Source: Aculops lycopersici (lineage: Eukaryota > Arthropoda > Arachnida > Trombidiformes > Eriophyidae). From it: DNA of 64,000 nt. Below are positions 44,897 through 54,553 of this stretch, piece by piece (positions within the stretch are counted from its first letter, which is position 1; each line of letters starts with the position of its first letter). The translations under genes were made by a program, and so were the position numbers. The stretch is taken from contig WNKI01000001.1 in NCBI GenBank assembly GCA_015350385.1, positions 10,913,302 through 10,977,301 on the forward strand, written 5' to 3'. The notes under the pieces are model-generated. The model made no database searches. It was not told the DNA's origin and saw nothing but the letters and a program-made list of their open reading frames with translations.

Positions 44897-47800
44897 TCAG
44901 TGTAGGTGCCAATTAATACTAGATGCGTAATGTGAGTGCTCCAACATTCGCGAGATTTGCTCCGGTATCGCGTGACTAATCCACATTTGTTGCAGCTTTG
45001 CATAGTGCTGCCTGTTCAGATACAAAGGGTTTCCCCGGATCAAACCATAATCCGTCTCACCGTGATCATCAATATAAGGCGCAGGAATGTAGCATCCCTT
45101 GCTCTTGCCCGACAACAACAGAATCTGACAAGACCTCACCCGCAGGAAGACACCGATTCCACCTGAGCACTCGTGTGCGTGGTAGGTGCAACTGCCCACT
45201 AGTTGCTGGTGAATTATTGAATTTGGATTGGGTATGTGTCCACTGCCGCTGGGACCACCTGTTAGTGAGGAACCACCTCCAAGTCGGCCAGGCGAGAGAC
45301 GATTAGATGTTGCATTCGAAGCGGCTGACAGGAGAAGCGCAGCTGCGGAGCCCATGGTGCCCAAGGTGGACATTGCGCTCTGCGCCGGCGAGGAACCACC
45401 TGCTGCTCCCGACTCACTTGCTTGGGCCCGCTCCTGCTGATTGGCGGCCGCTTGGCGTTGCAAAACTTCCTGATAGTTGGAGGCCAAATCGTTGAGATCT
45501 CGCTGGCAACAATAAGAATGCGAACACAACATAACGCCGCAAATCAAGCACATTGTCGGGGTTCTAGAATCTTCGCCCTTGATACTGGGACAGGTGAAGT
45601 CGGACACTTTATCGACCAACTCGCTGTAGTCGTAGGGTAGGTCAACTAATTGATTGATGCTATGAGGCTGCGGGATAAACTTGACTGGCATCAACTCGGT
45701 GGTCTGCTGTTGAATAGATGAGCTAGATTCGGATGTCGAGGATCCGGTTGCTGAGATGTGAGAGCTAATTCTCTTGAGGGGATGTAGCGTTTGCTCGCTT
45801 GGGGCGGAGGCAGCAGAGGCCTCGGCTGCCATCTCCTGTTCATTCAATGCAGACTTGATCAGGATCAACACTCTCGAATGCCTCAGCCAAGATCTGGAAA
45901 GGTGACGGACCTCTTGGCTAGCTAGCAGAAGGCGGAAGTCATCGGGTAGATTCAAGTAGCTACAGATGGCTGCAAATTCTTGCCTGATGAGCTCGCTCTT
46001 GCCTTCGATCGTCTCAAGCTGTTGCTGCTGCGGCTCAATGAAATTCTTGCCCTCGTTAAAGGCTGACTGAGTTTTCAGCACCTCTGGTGGTGGTATGTGA
46101 GACAAATGGTAGAAAAATGTGGCACACGACCGAAGAAAGGGCAACAGTCGGCGGCGCATCTCGGTGCAAAACCTCTCGTTCACTGTGGGCAATTTGCTAT
46201 TTGGGTGACCGGAAGCGATGATAACTTCCTTGTGCCAATTGAAAAGGCTCTTAAACTCACCATCGTCCTCGATGCTTGTCTCCTGACCATCTTCAGTGTT
46301 GATATTTTGCAAGCTGATGGAAACTTGAATCATATTCAAGATTAGCATTAGATGCAGCAGACTTCGATAGTATTCAAGGTCATAAACTTTCGTGGTCCAA
46401 TTTGCGTATTGTTGATCAGAGTTGACATAAAGCTTTTGTAGCAAGAGAAATAGTGACACAAAAGTTTCGAAGACGTCGATGTCCAGACAACAAGGCGAGG
46501 AGCTCATGTGAGAGTCGCTGATCAACAGGTAGCGTAGCTTTTGGATTAGTAGGCTGGATATTGTGTCCTCCCGGTGGATTAATAGTGAGCCACAGGCAAA
46601 TTTAAGCAGTGAACTGAGGCACAAGTTTTTGCTAGACTCCAAGTCCTCAAATATCGGCGAGCCCTTGAATCTTTGGCATCGTTCGTGGGCCTGAATCGTA
46701 TAGGCAATACTCCATGAGGTCATCATAAAAGTTCTTGAATGATTCACATCCGTAACGCTTCGGTCCAAATCCAAGCCTATAGTGTGAATCCTTTCGGCAA
46801 GTGTCGAGATTGAATTCAACAAACTCCTTGTGCAAGATCCAGACTTGATTGCCTCGTCTCTCGTAACGCTAACAAAATTTCTCAGCATTTGATTGTCGTC
46901 TTCGTTCAGTTCCTCGAGGAGCTCGCTGAATGGTTTCGGATTCAATAGTTTCATATACTTGTCACAACTAGGCTCACCTGGACTTGATCCCAAAGTGATA
47001 CCCTTTATGTGCCGCTTCTCCTCAATGGTATCTACGGCCCCACGAAGGGCACGTAAACATGAGGACAATCTGTCAGAGGCGAGATCAACAACCTGAGGAT
47101 CTAAGTCAAATATTGAGACTCGACTCATCGATTGGCTAGTGAAGCGGTTAAAATCCGGTAGCAATGGGATGGTGGCGTTGCTAATACACTCGCACAGGGG
47201 ACACAAAATCTCATTTTTCTCCAACTCATAGGATACGTGACGATTGTTGCGACTTGGTCGCGTAGTTTCTCGCTTCAGTATTGTATCATAGAATCCCTGC
47301 CAGCAGGTGTCGTGCATTGCATGACCGCAAGTTGATATGTGAGGGCCAAAGAAGAGATCGGCGGGCATAAATGTTGCGTCGAAGGACCAGCTATTGTCGC
47401 TGGTGAAACTGTAACTATCTGGACGGTTCTGTTGCCTGATCATGTGTTTCAATTGATTTGATGGCGTCAACGAGTAATTGGGCACCCTTCGCTGGCCACG
47501 ATTCTTGGACAATATTGTGGATCGTTGGATGAAGGCAAGCAAAACCATTGTTGGTTCCTCAAAGCCGACCCATTGTTCGTCTCGACATAAGATACACAAG
47601 TGGCTCGAGGATCGTGGCGCATCGACGTCCATTTCTTGCAAATCGCTGCAGACACTTCCGTCTGTTTCCATCGGTTGTACTGTTGATAGTTGACTACTAG
47701 ATTCAGATCCAGGAATTTGGCTGCGTCTCTTCGATATTGGCCTGAGTGAGCTCAAGCGAGCTGCTCTCTCGGCGTGAGCACTGGTGGTTGGATTTGTTGG

Positions 47801-50800
47801 CTTACCAGCAGATGGCACACAGGCACCTTCGGTCTCGGCAACCAATTGCTTATTCGTGGGATTAGTTAAAAACTTATTCTGACTTGTCTTCATCATCGCC
47901 ATAATACGTTCCTTCCTCTGGGCCGCCAACTCAGAGTTACGCTTCTTCATCTCTTGTTTGTTATCATCGCAAGTGGATAAGATTGATTCATTGCATTCGC
48001 GTATCTTCGAAAAGATATTTCTGGTATGATCGTCTAGTTCGTTTGGATGATCCAATTCGATTGTTTTCATTAGCTTATCTGTCTTTATCATTAACCAGAA
48101 TATCAGATCCTTACTCCTCTTTGCTTTCTCATAACAGTCCTTGAGTGAACTAAATATTTGCTCGAAATAGGCGGCATCAATGAACCTAAAGTTGATAGGA
48201 TCACGTTCCTGTTCCCATAAGCCCAAGCCGAGAAGATGCAAACATTGATCCAACTGTAGGTCGCTTGCCGTATACTTGATATTTGCCTTAGTTTCACAAC
48301 TACATTCAACTGCATCTTCTGGTCTTTCGAAAGTTCTGTTCAGTACCTTTCTGATGATAACTAAAGTTATTTCACATTTGAGCAGTTCCTTCAAATTGAT
48401 AAACTGTTTGGTTAATGGGACCGGATTAGGTGGTGGACAACAGATCAAACTCTCCTTACGAAGCTTCTTCCTTCTCAATTGAGAATCAAGTGCAGCCGAT
48501 TGGTGACGACGAACGTAGTGATAAAAGAAGGGGTTAAATCTATCATAAAGCTCTTCCATGAGCTCGTATTTACCAGTTGATGATTCGGTAGATCGTCTCA
48601 AGTTAGCCACTGACTTGATGCATTCAATATCATCGTCAAAACAGTGCAACTTTTGGCAGATTTCGGATTTTGTCGATGGACCAATACAAAGGATCTGGAT
48701 TATCTCGTTCTTCATTATGTCTGCCTCCTCAATTTGACCTATGCCCACCCGGTATCTTTCGCTCACAATAGTTAACAAAAGTTGCAAAAACTCCTCGCCT
48801 AGCGACATAGTTTGAGCTAGAACCTCCTCGTCGTTTGTAAAACTCAATGCTTTTGAGCCAACAAGTGGCTCTCGAGTTGTCTCCTGGTGCACCCAATTAA
48901 AGAGTTGGAATTTGTTCAACAAGTGGATCATAAATTCTTTTGCATCACACATGGCGGCGCACTCTTGAAGCACCAATATATCACGATCAAACATTTCCTT
49001 TCTCATTCTAGCACTATGAAAGTACATCACTTGATTGATAAGTGAATATCCATTGCGACGCCACATACTGGAACGAAATTGGGCAATCATAACCTCCGTT
49101 CTAAGTGAGGGCTCCATAATTTCAATCATTGATAGTCTCTTCGATCCCTCTCTCTCCTCACCTGGCTCATCAGATGTTTGCGAATCACTAGCTTGGCTAC
49201 TAGACAATATGACTAGGTTTTCATCGTAAGGAACAGTATCACATGGTGTTATCTTCATACATTCTAATATAAGTGCTGCGCAAAATCTAGTCAATGGTAG
49301 GTGAACAGAAACAGGTGCATAGGATACATCGTACTGGATACAATTGACTTCATAGCCATAAAATTCTTTCCTCACTAATTTGAATGTCGGCAATCTAGCT
49401 TGTACCTTACGCAAAATAGTCTTGAGAACTGTCTCATGGTAACTGCAATAGGTGACTAGTTTATGAATCACGTGCGATAATCTATCTTGTAAGTTCATCC
49501 CAGATTCCCACTCTGGCTCGTACTCGATGTGCTGTCCTGTTTGTCTCTTCACCGAGTCCATTCCTTGCATGAGTTCTAGAATATCAAGAAACTTTTCCAG
49601 TCCTCGACTAACATTCTTCAATAAAGCTTCAGACCATTTGGTGGGCTTGATGTTCACCAAATGTTCCATATCTGATACACTAGATAAACCCCTCTTCAGC
49701 TTGGGCAAGTCGAAAGTGGCACGATTTTCATAGTTGAGAGCTGGCACTTCACGTTTGACATTTTTGCAGGTGGTATACAAGGTTGATGCTATAATCTTGA
49801 GTGCATCCTCCTCTTCGAGTAACATACAAATCAACGATGGGACTGTATAAAGCTGAGTTGTCATGATCAATATGCTAACAGAGTGGTCGTGGTCGTCATG
49901 GATGTAATCGCTCATAAGTGTAGGATAATTTCTAGTTAGCAGGCGAGCAAATTGACTTTTGATACTATATTCTGTGAGCATAACATTAACAAATAACTCA
50001 TTCCAATCTATGCGAGCCATTTTCCAATAGTTTGTATTCGACAGCATGACTTTTTCTAATAGAGTCATATCATCGGGATTGGTCTCCTGCATCAATCGAT
50101 CAAATCCGCCTAGGAGGGTGTATGCGGTCAACACTCTGAATGCATCACAAACTGTGGACATCCTTTGTATCCACTCGATCAATTTAAGAGCATAAGCTTG
50201 ATGGGCCAACACTCTACCGTGAATTACTTTAACTTTTAGTGGACCTTGACCTCCATCTCTGGTATTGACAACCAAGTCTCTCGTCCTCTGACATGTCTCG
50301 CTGATGCCTCGGTAAATGAGAGATCGTCCTTCTCGACTGATTGTTGAGGCCATGATGCTTGCAGACATTTTGCTGCACTTGATAACCTTGACGAAAGTAT
50401 TGATCACATGGTCGTAAGTATGCACTTCGTCGTTGAATACAACTGTAAAGAAATTCTTAGCATCCGATGAGGAAGAGGTTAGCTCACTAATATCATCATC
50501 CTCTTGGTCTACCTCACGAAAACAGCGCTCTAGTTGTGCTGGCACAAGTATGAAGTCACTGCTGAAAGAGTTGTCAGTCCAGGCGATCATAGTCCTAGCA
50601 TAATGTAGGGCAGCCTGACAGATTAAGAAATATCTAGTGGCCACATTCTCGGGTATGGTTCCGATCTTGTCAAGTATTGACTTCTTGTCTGCATCGATTT
50701 GTCTAGCTCGGGATTCAACATCTTGGAAGTCTTCTAGAGTTAGGTTAGTTTGATTTTCGACCATATGATTGGCACAGGCATAATGTTGCTTCCAAGCTTC

Positions 50801-51268
50801 AGTGTCCCCACAATCACAACACCCGCCGCCGTCGGAGTTCGACATGCGATAGTTGTGATCTTTGTGAGCACTTTTGTGGAAACAATCGATGCAAATTACA
50901 CAAGTCTTGTCGTAACCACAATCATTGCAGGAGAAAAATACATCACCAGCCTTCAGGATCCGGCGGCATAGTTTGTTCGGTTGCTTCAAAGACCTCAGAT
51001 GATCTAATTTGGCCTGAACTTGCTCGGCCGAAGCATCTTCATCTAGATCACAAATGAATTTCTCTAGAGGCTCAATGAGACGCTCGTAGACTAGATTATC
51101 ATCATAAATAAGATTTTGTGGATCCACAATGAGCTGTGGTGACAGGGTCCGAATTACATCTTTGTAGGTGCGTTTGAAGAAAATCTTGTCGAAATCAGAA
51201 TTAACATATTTCCTACGCAAAACCTTTGGATCATCTGCCCAATTAAAGGCAATATCAGGAGCATGCAT
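44897..51268 (-). CDS. UBR1: UBR1/UBR2-type E3 ubiquitin ligase (N-recognin), intronless
   Basis: A 2123-residue protein in one uninterrupted exon, ATG at 51268. It recognises destabilising N-terminal residues and ubiquitinates substrates with a RAD6/UBE2A-type E2. The UBR box at residues 100-169 has the zinc pattern CNDCGYDKTCVICIDCFHKS and CCDCGD. A ClpS-like N-domain, with VVFNDEVHTYDHVINTFVKV, lies near 273-330 and would bind bulky hydrophobic N-termini. The RING-H2 near residues 1200-1380 carries CILCRDEQ, CGHAMHDTCW and CPLCEC. The C-terminal UBLC cap ends with the CLICGVMLCSHSYCC cluster and a Gly/Ser-rich loop. Length and order match metazoan UBR1/UBR2 (about 1750-1950 residues) with moderate expansion. 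UBR1 and UBR2 cannot be told apart. AATAAA on this strand lies about 125 bases beyond the stop. It is divergent from ATG5. Confidence 0.95.
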   Translation of the reverse strand: MHAPDIAFNWADDPKVLRRKYVNSDFDKIFFKRTYKDVIRTLSPQLIVDPQNLIYDDNLVYERLIEPLEKFICDLDEDASAEQVQAKLDHLRSLKQPNKLCRRILKAGDVFFSCNDCGYDKTCVICIDCFHKSAHKDHNYRMSNSDGGGCCDCGDTEAWKQHYACANHMVENQTNLTLEDFQDVESRARQIDADKKSILDKIGTIPENVATRYFLICQAALHYARTMIAWTDNSFSSDFILVPAQLERCFREVDQEDDDISELTSSSSDAKNFFTVVFNDEVHTYDHVINTFVKVIKCSKMSASIMASTISREGRSLIYRGISETCQRTRDLVVNTRDGGQGPLKVKVIHGRVLAHQAYALKLIEWIQRMSTVCDAFRVLTAYTLLGGFDRLMQETNPDDMTLLEKVMLSNTNYWKMARIDWNELFVNVMLTEYSIKSQFARLLTRNYPTLMSDYIHDDHDHSVSILIMTTQLYTVPSLICMLLEEEDALKIIASTLYTTCKNVKREVPALNYENRATFDLPKLKRGLSSVSDMEHLVNIKPTKWSEALLKNVSRGLEKFLDILELMQGMDSVKRQTGQHIEYEPEWESGMNLQDRLSHVIHKLVTYCSYHETVLKTILRKVQARLPTFKLVRKEFYGYEVNCIQYDVSYAPVSVHLPLTRFCAALILECMKITPCDTVPYDENLVILSSSQASDSQTSDEPGEEREGSKRLSMIEIMEPSLRTEVMIAQFRSSMWRRNGYSLINQVMYFHSARMRKEMFDRDILVLQECAAMCDAKEFMIHLLNKFQLFNWVHQETTREPLVGSKALSFTNDEEVLAQTMSLGEEFLQLLLTIVSERYRVGIGQIEEADIMKNEIIQILCIGPSTKSEICQKLHCFDDDIECIKSVANLRRSTESSTGKYELMEELYDRFNPFFYHYVRRHQSAALDSQLRRKKLRKESLICCPPPNPVPLTKQFINLKELLKCEITLVIIRKVLNRTFERPEDAVECSCETKANIKYTASDLQLDQCLHLLGLGLWEQERDPINFRFIDAAYFEQIFSSLKDCYEKAKRSKDLIFWLMIKTDKLMKTIELDHPNELDDHTRNIFSKIRECNESILSTCDDNKQEMKKRNSELAAQRKERIMAMMKTSQNKFLTNPTNKQLVAETEGACVPSAGKPTNPTTSAHAERAARLSSLRPISKRRSQIPGSESSSQLSTVQPMETDGSVCSDLQEMDVDAPRSSSHLCILCRDEQWVGFEEPTMVLLAFIQRSTILSKNRGQRRVPNYSLTPSNQLKHMIRQQNRPDSYSFTSDNSWSFDATFMPADLFFGPHISTCGHAMHDTCWQGFYDTILKRETTRPSRNNRHVSYELEKNEILCPLCECISNATIPLLPDFNRFTSQSMSRVSIFDLDPQVVDLASDRLSSCLRALRGAVDTIEEKRHIKGITLGSSPGEPSCDKYMKLLNPKPFSELLEELNEDDNQMLRNFVSVTRDEAIKSGSCTRSLLNSISTLAERIHTIGLDLDRSVTDVNHSRTFMMTSWSIAYTIQAHERCQRFKGSPIFEDLESSKNLCLSSLLKFACGSLLIHREDTISSLLIQKLRYLLISDSHMSSSPCCLDIDVFETFVSLFLLLQKLYVNSDQQYANWTTKVYDLEYYRSLLHLMLILNMIQVSISLQNINTEDGQETSIEDDGEFKSLFNWHKEVIIASGHPNSKLPTVNERFCTEMRRRLLPFLRSCATFFYHLSHIPPPEVLKTQSAFNEGKNFIEPQQQQLETIEGKSELIRQEFAAICSYLNLPDDFRLLLASQEVRHLSRSWLRHSRVLILIKSALNEQEMAAEASAASAPSEQTLHPLKRISSHISATGSSTSESSSSIQQQTTELMPVKFIPQPHSINQLVDLPYDYSELVDKVSDFTCPSIKGEDSRTPTMCLICGVMLCSHSYCCQRDLNDLASNYQEVLQRQAAANQQERAQASESGAAGGSSPAQSAMSTLGTMGSAAALLLSAASNATSNRLSPGRLGGGSSLTGGPSGSGHIPNPNSIIHQQLVGSCTYHAHECSGGIGVFLRVRSCQILLLSGKSKGCYIPAPYIDDHGETDYGLIRGNPLYLNRQHYAKLQQMWISHAIPEQISRMLEHSHYASSINWHLH

Positions 51269-51815
51269 CTTATGAAGAATCTTGTTTGTCTAATGTTTTG
51301 ATGGATTCAATATAACATTGATTATATTTAGGATAGATCCATATAAGAACTTAATGATAGAATCAATAATAGAAGTCAGAGAAATCTAGATGACTAATAG
51401 AGGAATCTTTATAATTTGGACGATGTTGTCGAGTTCAATAATATTACTTCTAGCCTCTCAATATTCTTGTCTCAAGTTCAGACCGTCTGTTCTCGATTGA
51501 TATTTCACGCACTCTGTGCGGCTCCCTCTTCTGACGAATAATACCGAAGCGGTTCCATTTGAATCTCTCATACTCGTACATGCAAAACACACACACAGGG
51601 TGAAGAGGATATCGCTTGCATTGCAAATCTACTGTGGCCATTTAAGTTGTTGTTTTGTTGTGGACAACAAATCATCTGAAGGTTGGTCATGGAAACTTTC
51701 GTTTCGACCATCATAACAAACTAATATTATTTCATCGATGTGAGCAATTGTAACTACATTTTTGGCCTATTCAGATAGCTACTCAAGCATCATAGTAGCT
51801 GATTACACGAACAAA
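51269..51815. promoter_or_regulatory. Shared intergenic region between UBR1-like (-) and ATG5 (+)
   Basis: Only 547 bases separate the two divergent ATGs, so a bidirectional promoter is likely by position. It is AT-rich, without an obvious TATA/Inr pair. The frame of ATG5 is open back to 51762 but has no ATG before 51816. Confidence 0.5.
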
Positions 51816-53027
51816 ATGGACAAGGAGGTCTTGCGAGATGTCTGGCTTGGACAGTTGCCCCTTTGTTTCAAGTTGCACCCGGACGATGTCAGTGGAATGC
51901 ATCGTCCAGAACCCTATTACATGATGGTACCTCGTGTTTCCTACTTTCCCCTAGTATTGGATAGAGTTGTTAAATACTTTAATAGATTTATGGACCAGAA
52001 CAAGCAGGTCATGAACGAAATGTGGTTAGACTACGAAGGCCAACCAATTAAGTGGCAGCATCCGATAGGTTTATCATGGGACTTGTTTGGAACTAATTAT
52101 GAGCTTCCTTGGAGGTTGATATTACATTTTAGTGAGTTTCCCGCGAAGGATATAACGAGGTGCAACACCAAATCGCAGATTGAGGCAAATTTTATGTCAA
52201 GTATTAAGGAAGCCGACGCCCTGAAGCATAAGGGGATTGTGATACAAAACATGGTCAAGAAAGATCACAATCAACTTTGGTCAAGCTTAATAAATGATAA
52301 GTTTGATCAATTTTGGTCTGTCAACAGTCGCCTGATGGAACGGATAGATAGTGAGGCGTTTAGATATATTCCCTTCAGATTATATTTACCAGATTATACT
52401 TATATACAAAAACTTATAAGACCTTGCACAACAGATAAGCAAATTTTCCATATTTTAGATAGATCGAAGTTACAAGCAAACACAGACAAAACCACCTCAT
52501 GTGAAAGTCCAAGTTCCACAACAACAGCAATGGTGACACCTTCAATTCCAAGCCCATACAATAGGGACATGGTATCTGCAAACAAAACGCACAAATGTAA
52601 TCATGATCTCTCAGGTGGACAGCATCATCGTTGCACAACGATGATGGATCTCATTAGAGTATGTTTCACAAATCGAATGAGCGATCTTCTAGTATCGAGC
52701 TGTAAGAAGAAAGAGCCAGAGAACCAAGAGAAAGACTTGGATTCCGAGATGGGTGCTGGCTGTGAGAAAACTTTGGAGGATGCTCAAGATGATGAGACAA
52801 AACATGAGAACGATGAAGTCGAGGATGAAGGCCTATCCAACTTAAAGTTGACAGATGAATGTGATACTGATGAAATTATCGATGCAAATCTATTCAAGTA
52901 TAGATTTCTATCACATGGCGTCGAGATTCCATTCGATACTCCACTACAATGGCTAAGTGAACATTTCAGTTACCCAGACAACTTCTTGCATATTTGTGCC
53001 AAGCTCAAAGAGAATTCCAGTTGTTGA
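51816..53027 (+). CDS. ATG5: ATG5 autophagy protein with expanded C-terminal insertions
   Basis: ATG5 is conjugated to ATG12 and, with ATG16, forms the E3-like complex that lipidates ATG8/LC3 on the phagophore. ATG at 51816 gives 403 residues, against 275 in human. The start matches the family (MDKEVLRDVWLGQLPLCFKL). The UblA core has PYYMMVPRVSYFPLVLDRVV and MWLDYEGQPIKWQHPIGL. The ATG12 acceptor lysine is conserved in KEADALKHK (K137). KKDHNQLW and FDQFWSVN follow, then the C-terminal TPLQWLSEHFSYPDNFLHIC. The extra length lies between IQKLIRP and this terminal motif: a Ser/Thr/His-rich insert, a DLIRVCF block matching the DLLKEVC region, then an acidic Glu/Asp-rich stretch of about 75 residues. 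Single exon, 77 bases from the convergent IMP4 stop. Confidence 0.96.
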   Translation: MDKEVLRDVWLGQLPLCFKLHPDDVSGMHRPEPYYMMVPRVSYFPLVLDRVVKYFNRFMDQNKQVMNEMWLDYEGQPIKWQHPIGLSWDLFGTNYELPWRLILHFSEFPAKDITRCNTKSQIEANFMSSIKEADALKHKGIVIQNMVKKDHNQLWSSLINDKFDQFWSVNSRLMERIDSEAFRYIPFRLYLPDYTYIQKLIRPCTTDKQIFHILDRSKLQANTDKTTSCESPSSTTTAMVTPSIPSPYNRDMVSANKTHKCNHDLSGGQHHRCTTMMDLIRVCFTNRMSDLLVSSCKKKEPENQEKDLDSEMGAGCEKTLEDAQDDETKHENDEVEDEGLSNLKLTDECDTDEIIDANLFKYRFLSHGVEIPFDTPLQWLSEHFSYPDNFLHICAKLKENSSC

Positions 53028-53066
53028 GCGACTGGTTATGATGAAGGTAGGATGCCATGACCAATC

Positions 53067-53096
53067 ATTAAATAGATATTGAGCTCTAACTTTATT
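53067..53096. terminator. Interleaved poly(A) signals of ATG5 (+) and IMP4 (-)
   Basis: ATTAAA on plus (53067-53072) lies 40 bases after the ATG5 stop. AATAAA on minus (plus tttatt 53091-53096) lies 8 bases after the IMP4 stop. Cleavage downstream of each would make the two mRNA 3' ends overlap antisense. Confidence 0.55.
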
Positions 53097-53104
53097 TGAG
53101 AGTA

Positions 53105-53977
53105 TCAATCGCTCAAAAACTTTCTCTTCTTTGCACTGTTCATGTAAGGTCTTAATGACCATTCACTGTTTGAGGAATCGGCCACATCAATAGTTCCTAG
53201 CTTAATATCATATGGTGTCATCTCGAATCTAGGGCCTACTTCTGCCAAAGTTGTTATACCAGCTTCTTTTCTATAGTTGTGATGTCTGAACGAGATGAAG
53301 TCGTTGTTGTTTGTGAATGATATGATTCTTCTACTCTCGGTTTTTGGTACTGGAAACAGGTGCTTCAGAATATTAGAAATCCTTTGGCCTAGTTTACTAT
53401 CCATGCCATTGAATATGAGATGAGGGTAAGCCTCGCTCATTGTGCCCAGACCTTCTATGTCATGTCGCATAACTACATTTGTAAGTTGGAAATATGCGGT
53501 CGGCCCAAATGGAAAATGGCAAACTATCAATCCATCTGGATTTCCGCGGGTTTCATGTGCAATGATAAGGTCAGTAATATCATTGGCTTTGCATGATTCT
53601 GCAAGTTGTTTCAATTCATAGCTACCTCTATTGATTCTTTGACTATTCGGGAATATCAGCTTGAGCTCTTTTGCGAAAATCTTGAGCTTTGAACTAGGCT
53701 CTCTGGAGGTTGTTATAACCACTTTGGGGTTCTCAACGCCAGCCCATCGATATTCGTCATCTTGATAGGATGTGGTCAGTTCATCTGCATCCTCTTGATC
53801 GATGTCGGCAGTTTTGAGCATACTCAAAGCGCCCTCTCGCAAGTCTTTGGGGATCTCCTTGTTATCATCGAGAGATAGTTTTACCTTCTTTTTGTTTTCT
53901 GTAATCGCCTTCTTCTTATCTTCCTCGCTCTTTCTGATGAGGTATTCTCTTTTGAGTCTTTGCTGACGCCTGAACAT
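53105..53977 (-). CDS. IMP4: IMP4, U3 snoRNP protein with Brix domain, intronless
   Basis: Component of the Mpp10-Imp3-Imp4 complex of the small-subunit processome, needed for U3 snoRNA-dependent early cleavages of pre-rRNA in the nucleolus. 290 residues, ATG at 53977, nearly the human length (291). The N-terminus MFRRQQRLKREYLIRK matches the family start. The Brix domain runs from about residue 80 to 265, with DEYRWAGVENPKVVITTSRE, HFPFGPTAYFQLTNVVMRHD, HLFPVPK and ISFRHH, then EVGPRFEMTPYDIKLGTI. The C-terminus ends AKKRKFLSD. Confidence 0.97.
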   Translation of the reverse strand: MFRRQQRLKREYLIRKSEEDKKKAITENKKKVKLSLDDNKEIPKDLREGALSMLKTADIDQEDADELTTSYQDDEYRWAGVENPKVVITTSREPSSKLKIFAKELKLIFPNSQRINRGSYELKQLAESCKANDITDLIIAHETRGNPDGLIVCHFPFGPTAYFQLTNVVMRHDIEGLGTMSEAYPHLIFNGMDSKLGQRISNILKHLFPVPKTESRRIISFTNNNDFISFRHHNYRKEAGITTLAEVGPRFEMTPYDIKLGTIDVADSSNSEWSLRPYMNSAKKRKFLSD

Positions 53978-54289
53978 TTTGAAGAAAACTAATATATATC
54001 TTCCAAGAAGTTAATAATTAGAACGAATGTCTACCCAAAACCACGTGTCAAGTGTTTTGTAAACACACCATTCAGCGTTCACCGACAAAATGTAGATCTG
54101 AAGCTGTCCAAAGTTTGCTGTGTGCTATGGATGGGGTTTTAAAAATTTGGGTGATTACCAAGTTACTTATAAGGTAGATATATAGAACCTCATATTGAAA
54201 GGTGATGTTGAGGAAGATGGTAAGTGTTCAAAGAAATTCAAAAAGCAAGTTAAATCGAAAGATTCATTATAAAAAAGTAAAAAATTTTA

Positions 54290-54370
54290 CGCAGTCGGCA
54301 GGATTCGAACCTGCGCGTGCGAACACATCAGGATAGCAGCCTGACACCTTAACCACTCGGTCACGACTGC
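54290..54370 (-). tRNA. tRNA-Ser(GCT)
   Basis: Minus-strand class II tRNA, 81 nt including the discriminator G, no intron. The acceptor stem GCAGTCG pairs with CGACTGC. The D-arm TGACCGAGTGG is the A box. The anticodon stem TCAGG/CCTGA encloses loop CTGCTAT with anticodon GCT. The variable arm is TGTGTTCGCACG. The B box is GGTTCGAATCC. Position 10 is A rather than the usual G and position 25 is T, a compensated D-stem pair. T-runs (ATTTTTTACTTTTTT) directly downstream act as Pol III terminators. Confidence 0.95.
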
Positions 54371-54548
54371 ACGGTGATCGATGCTCCAGTCATTGGTTTA
54401 ATCCTACGGTGCAGAAGATGGCCAATCGTGATGTAACTACGAGGTTTTGTTATTCTTTTGTGCGTCAGCTACCTGTTCAATGAATGCGGAAAGTCCAAGT
54501 TTAGAGTGAGTGGCCCACTTGCTAACCTTTTGAATTAGATAGTGGATT
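54371..54548. other. Short spacer between tRNA-Ser and FOXK
   Basis: AT-rich sequence containing only the 3' flank of FOXK and the 5' flank of the tRNA. No feature seen. Confidence 0.5.
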
Positions 54549-54553
54549 TTATT
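54548..54553 (-). terminator. Poly(A) signal overlapping the FOXK stop codon
   Basis: On the minus strand the frame ends GAA TAA, and AATAAA spans the stop (54553 to 54548). Confidence 0.6.
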
